Shown here: piece after piece, positions 39,776-49,850 of the stretch
Position numbering within the stretch: position 1 is the stretch's first letter
Layout: each line of letters opens with the position of its first letter
From: Spirodela intermedia
Taxonomy: Eukaryota; Streptophyta; Magnoliopsida; Alismatales; Araceae
Reading direction: 5' to 3'
NCBI GenBank assembly: GCA_902729315.2
Contig: LR746278.1
Coordinates: forward strand, 4,349,501 to 4,413,500
Length of the DNA stretch: 64,000 nt
Position numbers and translations under genes: made by a program
Notes under the pieces: generated by a model
What the model was told of the DNA's origin: nothing
Database searches by the model: none
What the model saw: only the letters and a program-made list of their open reading frames with translations

Positions 39776-40350
39776 CTCTCCGCTCGTTTGTTCACCCGCT
39801 GTTATCCTTGTCAAAGTGTTGGAAGGCCTCATGGAGGTGCTCCTCTCTCTAGCTTGTGCATGTGCATGGTGGTGATGATGAACTCCCTATAGTCGATTGC
39901 CATCTAGGTCGGCATGTGGGGGCAGCAGCAAGATCATGCACATTTCACTCTAAAAAAATAAAAAAATCAAGAGAGTTTTTTTGTGGGGTTTCCGGCTTCT
40001 GACGGCGTGCAAGAGGCGTTTTACTTCGGGGTCGGGGAGCTTTGACCCGAGGCGGGTCAACCCCATCTTCAGCTCCTTGTGGGAGATCGTCTCGCTCCTG
40101 TCGGTGTCCATGCCAGCGAACATCTGCTTCAGGCCCTTGATGTCCTCCTCTGAGAGGTTGGTGGAAATCATCTGGCAGTGGGAGGTCAATGAAGATCAGG
40201 AGCTTCAAAAAATGGAAGGGGATTGGATTAGATCAGATTGAGCGGTGACTCACTACTAACGCCATCTTCTTAAGCTTATTCATGGTCGTGAATTGCTTCA
40301 TTCGTAAGAGGATGACACAGACGATCAGTTTCTTTGAGGTGTCTCTATTC

Positions 40351-40812
40351 TTTTCTTTTTCTTTTTGGGCCTTTATACTTTCAGTGAACTTCTTGGAGGT
40401 CACCCTTACTTCATACACCCCACTGCAGAACATTTGATGGACAGGGGTGCCTCATGGTACAAGCTAATGTGGTGACTTGCAACACTTAGTTGGAGTAGAT
40501 GTTTCATGACAAGTTGGTCAGAGTTAGGTGCCTCATGGTACGAGTTGATGTGGTGCCTCGCAGCACATTGATCCGGAGCTGGGTGCCTCATGAAACAAGT
40601 TGGTGTGGTGTCTTGGGGCATGTCGGTGTAGGGGTGCCTCACAGCACGTTGGTGCAAGGGTGCCTCATGGCACATTGTTCAGAACTAGGTACATCGTGGT
40701 ATGGCTTAGTGTGGTGCCTTGCAGCACATATGGAGTGTTCTCTCACCTGAGCATGCTTAACTCTAGAGTTCTTATGGGATCTAGTGGCAAACTCTTCCAC
40801 TTGTGAGGGTCA
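40351..40812. mobile_element. 462-bp insertion with internal 27/54-bp repeats and 11-bp target duplication
   Basis: It interrupts the pseudogene exon 4 equivalent; the intact gene has no counterpart. It is flanked by TGTCTCTATTC (40340-40350) and TGTCTCCATTC (40813-40823), an 11-bp duplication with one mismatch. The inside holds repeated GTGCCTCATGGTAC / TTGATGTGGTGCCT / GCAGCACA modules at about 40447, 40529, 40582, 40634, 40660 and 40689. No terminal inverted repeats and no coding capacity were seen. A 9-11 bp duplication suggests a MULE-like or similar non-autonomous element, but the class is not settled. Confidence 0.75.
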
Positions 40813-40891
40813 TGTCTCCATTCCCTCTTATTCATAGATGCTCTATATGGCCATTTGTAGATAGTAGTGAATCCACTAGAGGGAGAGACTA

Positions 40892-40916
40892 GAGAGAGAG
40901 AGAGAGAGAGAGAGAA
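40892..40916. repeat. (GA)n microsatellite at the gypsy deletion border
   Basis: GA run in intron 3 of the pseudogene, homologous to the run at 55382-55416. The truncated gypsy 3' LTR begins directly after it. Confidence 0.85.
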
Positions 40917-40917
40917 T

Positions 40918-41292
40918 GGGAGGTGGGGCACTCCAAAAAGAGGATTTTGAATATATCTTGAGGATAGAGTTTGACTAGCTTTGAAATGACCTAAAATAGA
41001 CTAACAAATTGAGATCTTAGACAAATCATTTAGATAAATTTTTACTAACCTTAAACTGACCTAAAATAAACTATAACATGTAGATATCTTAAATAAATTT
41101 GAAGTACAAACTCTAAATAGTATTTAAAACTTCTTATAGAAGGAAAAGGACATAAAATATCTTTTAAAAGTGAAAGTACATAGAAAGGAATAAAATGTTA
41201 CTTTTCAGACTTCCAAACCATTTGTGACCCAAATTTAAGATAATTGGGTTTAAATTTAAAGTTGAGATTTCAACTTGTGTCTTGGGCTATAT
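40918..41292 (-). repeat. Truncated 3' LTR of the gypsy element
   Basis: Matches 45624-45991 in order (AAAAAGAGGAT, GAGGATAGAGTTTGA, AGCTTTGAAATGAC, TAAATTCAAAGTTGA-like blocks). It lacks the part equal to 45413-45623, which was lost together with most of CDPK exon 3. Confidence 0.88.
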
Positions 41293-44200
41293 TTAAGATA
41301 ATTTAAGATAGTTTCTTGTTCTTTAGAAAAAATTGTCCTTGAGTTTTTATTTAACTTATCATAATACTCATATACGTCATTAATATTGAATGTAGGTGAA
41401 ATAATCATATTTAGTGGGAGCTTGACGATGATGTATTGTTATTAATCTTCTATAGAACTTGATATAGTCTATATTTCTTTGGCTTCAACTTGTTGAAGTT
41501 ACTTGTTGGGAATTAATTTTTGCAAATGTACATCATAACTTTGTCTCTAACTCAAAATGTATTTTTTTCTTTTTTTCTTATCTATTGTTGCTTTATATTT
41601 TTCATAATTTTTTGTGAGATTGTGTATCACATGAATTATTTTAATATGATTTACCATATTATTTGCAACAATGTTAATTTCAACTCACTTTGGTACTTAT
41701 AATAAATCTAATTAAATTTTTAGAGGAAAATAATATACTACGGAAAATAGAGATTAGTTAGTTGAATAATTAATCATCAAATTATAAACAAACTCTACTT
41801 GAGTCAAAATATAATTTAATTTCTTTTGTTTATCTCCTAAAATAAAACGATCAAATTATCAAGAGTTATGCTCACAACTTCTATTTGTCCATTAGTTTAT
41901 AGGTAACTAGTATTACTGAATTTGAAAAATGTGTCAAACCTTTTTCAAAAAGTTCACTAGAAATAATATACAAATTTAGAATTTCTCTCATATATAATTG
42001 ACTTATAAATTTCTTATAGATGAATAATTTCTTTGAAGAGGTGATATACTTCTTGACTTGTATTATTTATCTTTTTACATGGAGTGAAATGTATTATTTT
42101 TAAAAATTTGTCAACCACCACAAAAACTAAGTCAGCTGCTTTCTATATTTGTGGTAGACCTAATATAAAGTCCATAGAAATATACACCTATGAATGTTGT
42201 GTATATTCTAGTATTTTGACTCTATCCTTTGTAGGTTTGACAAATTTGACATTTGCGAATAAAATTTTCCACATCTTTCTTTAATTTGGGTCAATAATAT
42301 CACGCTTCAATTGATTATAGGGTTTTGTATTGATCAACATTCCTTGTTAAGCCTGTAGAGTGTAATTTACGTAATAGTTTCCCTCTTAAAGAGCTTGTGA
42401 GGAATACATCTATGTTCCTTGAAATAAGAAACATCATGTAGGTAAAAAACCTTTAGTTCATAAACCAGACATAAAGGTCACATATTAATGAGAAAAATCA
42501 TTATCTTATGGGTATAACTCTTTGAGATTGTCAAATCATGTGACCTCATCACGTAGGTTCACCAAACATGTTATTTTTTTACTAAAAATATTTGTAAGTT
42601 ACTTAAAATTTTCAGACTTATGTTTCGTAACGAAAGTAAAACACTAAATTAAAGAGATCCATCTTATATGTATTATATTATAAAATTTTGGCTATTGATT
42701 GATTTAAGAGTTTGATGATTAATGTATCAAATAAATTTCAAATAGTGTATCCATGTTTATAAAGCACGAACTACAACATAAAATTCTAGTTGACATGTTG
42801 TTCAATTTTTTATTGTATTAAAAAGTTTTTCACTGAAAAATAATATTAGATGACCTTCTTGTAACAAGACACCTATGACATCAACTTTGGATGCATTACA
42901 TTTTATTTCAAATAATTTATCAAATTTTGGAATGGCTAAAATAAGAACATAACATAATTTCTCTTTTATCATGGTAAAAGTGTTATTAGCTTCATTAGTT
43001 CATTTGAAATTATCTTTTTTAATGCATTGAGTAACTAAACACATAATTGAGTTAAAGTTTTTGATGAATCTTCAAACTTCAAGTTAATATATAATTTATT
43101 TTATTATAACACTTCAAAGAATGATATGCGATGCTTAATATGTTTTTATTTTTTCATATTATAAATAAAATGTCATTAAAATATATAATATCAAATTTAC
43201 TAATGAAAGGTTTCAAAACCTAATTTAAATGTCATCATTCATAAATATTTGCTTTGATTTTAAAAGTATCATCTCCTAGTTAAATTAAGATATGATGATA
43301 TTTACTTTTTAAATCAATTGTTGAGAAAATTTTAGAACCGCAAAGTATATTCAACATGTCATGTAGGGGTAGAGTTGTGAATCTATACTTAAATGTTATC
43401 TTGTTGATAGTTTTACTATCAACACACATTTACTAACTTTCATCTTTTTTTGGAATAAGCAGAATAGTCACATAACATAGGCTTATATTTTCTCTTATCA
43501 ATCTTTTATTCAATAATTCTTCAATTTGTTATTGAAGAATTTAATTTTTTTCTAAGGTCATTTTATAATGTGAAAGGTTAGGTAAGTTAGCTCTAGATAT
43601 AAGATCAATATGATGTTGTACATCTTGTATTAGTAGAAAATGAGAAATATTTTTTAAATTACAAAAAAATAGATTATAAACATGTAACAACTTTTGATAT
43701 CACACTAGTTATTTTGGCATTTGAATTAGGCTTTTGAGTAATTATAGATAATTTAGTATTAATATTAAACTCATTAAAGAACTCTTTCTTGTTGATGAAC
43801 ATTACTTTTATTTTCTTCTTCTTTCCATTACTAAAATCATTGTATTACATTGGAACCAAAATAATTTTTTTACTATTTCCTTAGAAGATATAAATAGTTT
43901 TCTTATCATGGTGTCTAATATCATATGGCAAGTATCTATCTCGACAATGTCACACTGTACTTAGTTAGAATAAGTCTTACCAATAGAAAGTTTGACCAAA
44001 ATAGGTCTGAAAACCTATAGCTTTCATTTCCTTCTTGATCTAATCAATTTGATATGGATGAAGGTGTGGGCTTATTTACATGTCTAAGTTTTGAATCATA
44101 ATTAAAGAGACAATGTTCTCTCTATTGTCACTATTAATAATTGTATCACATATCGTAGAATTCACAATGGACCTTATTCTGAAGATGTTATGATGTTGTA

Positions 44201-45396
44201 GATCTTTTTTTTTTGTGCATACATTAACCTTCATATTATAAGCGAATGTGACAATGCATCTCCAATATCAAATTTAATAATTTTTTATTTTACTTAATCT
44301 TCAATATTTAGCTCTTTAGGCCACATTTTGGACATATATTTGATTTGTCTATTTTCTCCACACTTGTAGTATTTAAGAATGACATTAGAAGTATTAAGTA
44401 TTTTGTTAGTGGAGACTTGAATAGAAGGATTTGCTCTATTTGATCTAATCGAAGTTTGATGAAGTCATCTATTTTGTGGTGCGAAAGAAACAACATCTGA
44501 TCTTTCTCTATCTGATTTAAGAGTTGAATTCTAACTTCTAAAATTTTAAACTATGTTTTTCCTTTCCTTAATAGAGCTGCATCACATTCTACAACTATTA
44601 TAATATCATTAAGTCTGAAAAATAATTATAAAGTTACTTTATCTTTGATTGTCCATCTGAGATTAGTTTTAAATCTCAAAGCCATAAATGACTCAAATTC
44701 TATCAAGTTGATTTGAAAAGATTAATGATAAAATTCTACAGTATAATCAGAAACAAATTTATTTTTCTATCTGCAATTTTGATACTATTGATATAATGTT
44801 TTTTCTAATCTACAAGAAGAAAATGAGATTTCAAGAGTTTTTTTCATTTTCTCCCATGATTGTACATGTTCTTTGCTTGACCTCATACCTATGGTCTATG
44901 ATTGATCCCACAAAGTAGAAGCTCTAGCCTTCAATTTATAAGTCAATTTATTTATTTATTTTTCATCAAAAAATTTCATATACTCAAAAAATAGTTCTAC
45001 TTCAACTTATCAATTTAAAAACTCTTCAATCTTCAAATGACAACTAGAATATCATAAGTCAATCTTCATTAAAAAATCTTGAGAACTATCTTCTTCAAAT
45101 CTTATTTTAAAACTTGTAGAATCAGAAGTATAGTGAGTATCTAATGAAGATTCAACATAAGTGACTTTCTGAGAACATTTGATTTTATGATCTCTAGGAG
45201 GAAGTAATGACTCTTTAGTATACTCATTCTTGTCAAAAGTTGTTTCAAGTTATCATTGATATCATCAATTTTTTTATCTATTGAGTCTTGAAATATAATA
45301 TATATATATTTTTTTCCATGATTCAAAAAAATTATCATCACTAATATTAGTAAATTTATCTCATGAGATCTTTGAATCTTGATTTAGAATGTTGAG

Positions 45397-45410
45397 CTAC
45401 TTTGATACCA
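45397..45410 (-). other. Primer-binding site of the gypsy element
   Basis: TGGTATCAAAGTAG on the minus strand lies two bases after the LTR end. TGGTATCA at this position is complementary to the 3' end of initiator-methionine tRNA, the usual primer of plant gypsy elements. Confidence 0.8.
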
Positions 45411-45412
45411 AC

Positions 45413-45991
45413 TGACGTAGTAGTAACGTAGAAGATAAATAAGATTTGAGGTTTGAATCCATGAAGACTAAATTTTGAAGAAGAAAAAAATATTTAAATC
45501 TACAAATTCGGAGTCTTCAACCCTTGAATCCACAAGGGGGTGCTTGAATCCATGGACAAAGAGGGAGGGTTCTCACAAAAGAGAAAACTAATTACAATGA
45601 GGGCATTTATTTGGGCCTAGAAAGGAGGTGAGGCATTCTTAAAAAGAGGATCTTGAACAGATTTTGAGGATAGAGTTTGATTAGCTTTGAAATGACACAA
45701 AATATACTCTAACAAACAAATTTTAGAGAGATTCTCTAGGCAGACACTAATTGACTCTAATCTTACCTAAAACAAACTTTGTTCGATAGAGATGTTAAAT
45801 AGATCTTATGTACAATCTCTAAATAATATTTAAAGCCCCTTTTAAAAGGAAAGTGATAGAAAATGTCTTTTAGAAGTCAAATAACATAAACTAAGAAATA
45901 AAATATTAGTTATCTGACCTCTAGACCACTAATGACATAATTTGGTCTAAATTCAAAGTTGAAACTTCAACTTTTGTCTTAGGCTACATCA
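45413..45991 (-). repeat. 5' LTR of the gypsy element
   Basis: 579 bp. On the minus strand it starts TGATGTAGCC and ends ACTACGTCA, followed at once by the primer-binding site. The bases flanking its outer edge (ATATA, 45992-45996) are CDPK exon 3 sequence. The partner target duplication is lost with the 3' deletion. Confidence 0.88.
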
Positions 45992-46049
45992 ATATATCCC
46001 CATCTCGAACTCTACAAGCCACATCCCTTATGTGTCAACATCTCAAAGA

Positions 46050-46200
46050 GAGAAAAAGAGAGGTGATTCTAGAGATCACAAAGAGAGAGAAGAGTGAAGG
46101 GTGAATGAATGATCTCACTAATGAAGAGTGAGTGAGAGATATGATTCTAAATCTCACAATGAGAGAGAAGTGAGAAGGATGAATGAAGATCTCACTCATG
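46050..46200. repeat. Imperfect ~80-bp tandem duplication in pseudogene intron 2
   Basis: Two units share TGATTCTA(G/A)A, GAGAGAGAAG, GGATGAATGAA and GATCTCACT(A/C)ATGAAG blocks. The intact intron 2 (55574-55666) has no counterpart of this length. Confidence 0.6.
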
Positions 46201-46203
46201 AAG

Positions 46204-46205
<2 letters not shown>

Positions 46206-46282
<77 letters not shown>
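46206..46282. repeat. Expanded (GA)n microsatellite in pseudogene intron 2
   Basis: About 77 bp of nearly pure GA. The homologous place in the intact gene (about 55612-55621) has only a few GA units. Confidence 0.93.
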
Positions 46283-46290
<8 letters not shown>

Positions 46291-47490
46291 AGGTCCTTTA
46301 TGAGAGTTAGAAGAAGACAATGTCAAGTTTACCAGCTTAGAAAGGGGGGAGACTACAAAGGAGCATGTAAAAGATAACTTTGTTGCCCTAGACATGCACC
46401 TCCTTGTTGTAGCTCCCCTAGAGGACCTCCAGCACCATGTAGTAGCAGCTCCCCACCCCATCCTTGTATCTCTTCCCTACATAATTCAATGTCAGCATAA
46501 GTACACCAACAAATAAATAAATAAATTATAAATGAACCTGGATTAAAAGGTTGGAAAAAATATTCAAGGGTTCTCATGAAACTCATGAGAATAGACCCAA
46601 TGACATAAACCCCAAATGTCTAAAAAAATTCATTATTGATGGACTGTTTTCAATATTTTCTTTTTTATTTGAATTATTTGGGTATTAAGGAAAATAAACC
46701 CTAAATATGTGAAAGTTTTTGAATGAAAAAAAAAAGAAAATATGACAGTGAAAATAGAAAAAAAAATCTATTCTTAGATGATGTTCCAAACATATTCAAA
46801 CATGGGTTTTGAGAGTAAAATCAAAGAAGTATGGATGATTTATTTGGAATTGACTTTCACATGGTCCTAGTCTACGTGACGATGATGGAGTGGACTCAAG
46901 ATCAGTTAGTCAACTTATTGAATGAAAAAAGTCAAAAGAGAAGATATAATCCACAAACAACTATTTTAGGAGAGAATTTTAACCAAAGATAGGTTGATCT
47001 TTCCCAAAAAGTGGCAATCCAAGAATTGAAAATGGTGGCATTAGAACCTTACTCTTGAATATGCCTTTCCCAAATTATTTATCCACACAAAAGAAACTAA
47101 ATGAAGAACCCACCAGGAATTAAACTAATAGGGAGGGCGTGGGAGAGAAGATGTTCAACTTTCTTCGATGAAGATGGAGAGCCCGAGGTCTGCCACCTTG
47201 ATCGTCACATCATCTTTTGGCCCTGTGAGCAAGAAATTCTTCAGCTTGAGGTCACAATGGATCACCCCCATGAAGTTGTAGATGTTGACCACATTGACAA
47301 TCTCCTGACAAGTGGTAGTGGTGGCGCTGCCACTGATCCTCTTGGAAAGCTGCCCACCAATGTAGAGCTCCATCACTAGGTGGACATAGCCGTAGCAATC
47401 ATAGACCCCCTTGAATTCCACCACGTTAGGCTGCCTACTGAGATGCCACATGATGAGGACCTCCCTCCTCACGTCTTCTCTGTCATTCTC

Positions 47491-49237
47491 TGATAAGTCT
47501 TCATTATCATGAGTTAATAATTAATAAATAATATAGTTTTAGTCTTAACTCATGATAAATAGACTTATATTTGTGTTAAATTATGAAAAATGATTTTCAA
47601 TTGATTAATGTGATTCTTTGGCTAATTATATGATTTTATGTAAATTTATATGATTTATATAATCCTATTTTTGAGATAAATGAACAAAAATAAAATAAAA
47701 TAAAATGATAGAAAAAGAAGGAGACCTGTTGGCCAGCCAAGCCCACAAGTGGGTCAGAAGCATAGTCGAGGCAGAGTCAAGAGCAAGGGCTCGAGTGGCT
47801 ATGGACTGATGAGGGCATGTGTGCGCCACTCCCTTTCCACATCACTAGTGGTCAATTGACTATGAGACAAAGAGTGATCATACATGTGAGAAAGAGACTA
47901 ATTAATTCTCAAATTTTGTGTTACCATATATGTGTCTTCACATTCAGTGTATAACTAATGTGGGACTAAATTGGCGATCACATCTTCTCCGAAATGATTT
48001 TAAATATTTTAATACCTAAAATACCCCTTAGTTATAATAGAGATATATCATAATGATGTCATTTTATAAGTACATTATACTTATTTTAATTTCTCTCATA
48101 TAGGCGAGCGATCGATGTGGGTTCGAATCCTACTAGAGCTAAAACTCATATTTTTACTGATTAAATCGTAACTTTCCTATAGATCACTAGTGAATGATTA
48201 AGTAACCAAAATTATTTGATCATCAACGAACATCTCCTCAACGTAATTCGCGAAGCATTGTTACTATAATTATTGAATAATTTACGATAAAAAGATACAC
48301 GAATCTGCCAAGTAAAGCATCTCGATTGATTGACAAACAAGTCATTGTCAGAAAGAGGACAATCCGTCAGGAGATGAGTCGTCATCTCTTGAGAACGTAC
48401 TAGATGCAATGAAGAGTCTCCTCTTGCTATGGAAACTTGAGGATGAAACTCTTTGACACACACCCTACCTCCATCTAGCTCCTCTTTGTCAGGTGATAGT
48501 TGTCGAAGAGCTGCAAAGTCACTATTTTTCCACTCTATCAAGTGACAATCGTCGGAGACAATTAGACAATGAATTTTATTGATCTCTAGACTTCGCAAGA
48601 AGATCTAAAGATTGCCCAGATCGTCTTTGTCTAGAAAGAGCTTTTAAGGTTGTGGACACTACACGACAATCTTTTCGAACGCTCAGAATTTCGATGTATC
48701 ATTGATGCATCGTTGTCGCAACGTTGGAATTATGTTTTCTTACTTTCAACTTAATTTTTACTTCATTTAGTGATAATTTGTGTGATTTAAGTTTACTAAG
48801 TTATTCTTCATTCAATTATGATTCTTCTAGCTTTTATAGATCTTAATTTGATCAATTAAATCATCTATAATCACTTACGTAAGAATCACTAAGTGGAACT
48901 CTATTTCCAACTAATTCGTGTTCGTCGGGATCTGACGTCATCTTGACGTCCACACCCTTATTTTCCTTTTTCGTAAATTTTAAGTATACTTTATTTTTAT
49001 TTATTAATATAAAATTTATAAAAAATCTTATTCTTTAAAAGAAATTTTAAAAAATTACCTAAGATTATATTACATCTTTGTGATTGACTTAGAATTTTTT
49101 TATTATTTTTGAAACTTTTATTAAATTATAATTGATATATTTGTTCAGAAATACTTTTAATATTCAAAATTTTGTATTTTCTAATTTTATAAATTTTAAA
49201 TTTACGTGATTTACTATACAACAACTAAGTCACGTCA
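47491..49237 (+). mobile_element. Solo LTR (~1.75 kb) inside the CDPK pseudogene exon 1
   Basis: Splits kinase exon 1 between the equivalents of the RREV and KSIPKRK segments. It starts TGATAAGTC and ends ACGTCA (TG...CA). The 5 bp on each side, TTCTC (47486-47490) and CTCTT (49238-49242), align to a single CTCTC in the intact gene (near 56868), fitting a decayed 5-bp target duplication. It has no coding capacity. The minus-strand frame at 48212-48598 is not recognisable. A related copy lies at 23338-25077. Confidence 0.82.
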
Positions 49238-49529
49238 CTCTTTTCATAAGCTTCTACTTGAGGATCAACTTGCAAACGTAGAAGCCCCTTGTGACCCTCT
49301 TTGTGTAGACACTAATTACCTCATTTTGGCCCCTTCTGAGCTCCTTCCCCATTGTGTAGTGAGCCTTTAGGTCTAGGTAGAGCCTGACACAAGATTGTGC
49401 TGTGGGGACAAGAGGCGTAGAGATCAAAGAAGAATTAGGCTCAAGAGCTCCTTCCACATGGTGTCCATCACTAGTCTCATATGGCTTCTTCTTACTCAAA
49501 TGCAACCCTATCTTCTCCTTTCGTCTACT

Positions 49530-49850
49530 TTTTGTGAGAGATGGTGGTGAACTACTATTTCAAGAAATAAAAGAAAACTAAGGACGATGGTGGTCTTGCC
49601 CCTAATTTATCAATCTCTATTCTTAGGAAGGTCTTGGCCATGCTAAGCTTTGAATGACAGTTTTGTAGTTATCTACTACATGAGAACATCACTCATTGTT
49701 TATTCTTTGATTTCATCATAGAGACTAGAATCCCAAAAACTTTTTAGAGTCTCATCAAATCCTCTCACGATCTCATACATCTATTTTTTTAAAATAAAAT
49801 AAAATAAATAAAATATCAATCTCTCTACACTCTTTAGTGGGTCTTAGTTA
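49530..49850 (-). repeat. Distal part of the intact CDPK's 3' flank, displaced by the copia insertion
   Basis: Homologous to 38785-39107. It originally adjoined 53960, about 110 bp after the stop of the intact CDPK, and is now 4.1 kb away. Its left edge at about 49520-49535 is the tandem-duplication junction with the pseudogene leader. Confidence 0.83.

Larger units (their letters stand above)
40918..45991 (-). mobile_element. Decayed Ty3/gypsy LTR retrotransposon inserted in the CDPK pseudogene
   Basis: Minus orientation. The 5' LTR is 45413-45991, the primer-binding site about 45397-45410, the internal region 41293-45412 and the truncated 3' LTR 40918-41292. Translated in pieces on the minus strand, the domain order is gypsy. 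A gag zinc-knuckle remnant (CPKCGLKS) lies near 44308-44335. A reverse transcriptase between about 43430 and 43030 includes FSTIDLKSKYHH, VLKPFISKFDIIYFNDIL and a following LK-rich stretch. An integrase at about 42130-41860 includes ADLVFVVVDKF and TNGQIEVVSITLDN. Stops and frameshifts break every domain, so it is inactive. Confidence 0.9.
39220..49511 (-). pseudogene. Decayed tandem copy of the CDPK gene, interrupted by insertions
   Basis: Collinear with the intact CDPK at 54068-57145, including introns. Exon 1 equivalents lie at 49254-49511 and about 47165-47490, split by a solo LTR. The exon 2 equivalent is at about 46340-46482. Exon 3 is mostly deleted, with only its 5' edge near 45997-46015. 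Exon 4 is at about 40265-40350 plus 40824-40845, split by a 462-bp insertion. Exon 5 is about 39999-40172, exon 6 about 39790-39912, exon 7 about 39421-39480 (~40 bp short), and exon 8 is 39220-39299. Lesions: the start ATG is ATA at 49509-49511; the glycine loop GRGQYG is [14 protein letters not shown] is HCDLKLKN; DFG is DLG; EF1 has Gly to Glu; exon 8 is 1 nt short with several indels. Most substitutions are transitions. The sequence upstream of the lost ATG switches within about 10-25 bp to DNA like the intact gene's 3' flank, so this copy has no promoter of its own. Confidence 0.93.

Noticed and set aside
48115..48160. GGGTTCGAATCC, a perfect tRNA T-arm / B-box-like string inside the solo LTR
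   Set aside because: No A box, no cloverleaf upstream, and the sister copy at about 23970 has a diverged version. Not a tRNA gene, and not enough for a SINE.
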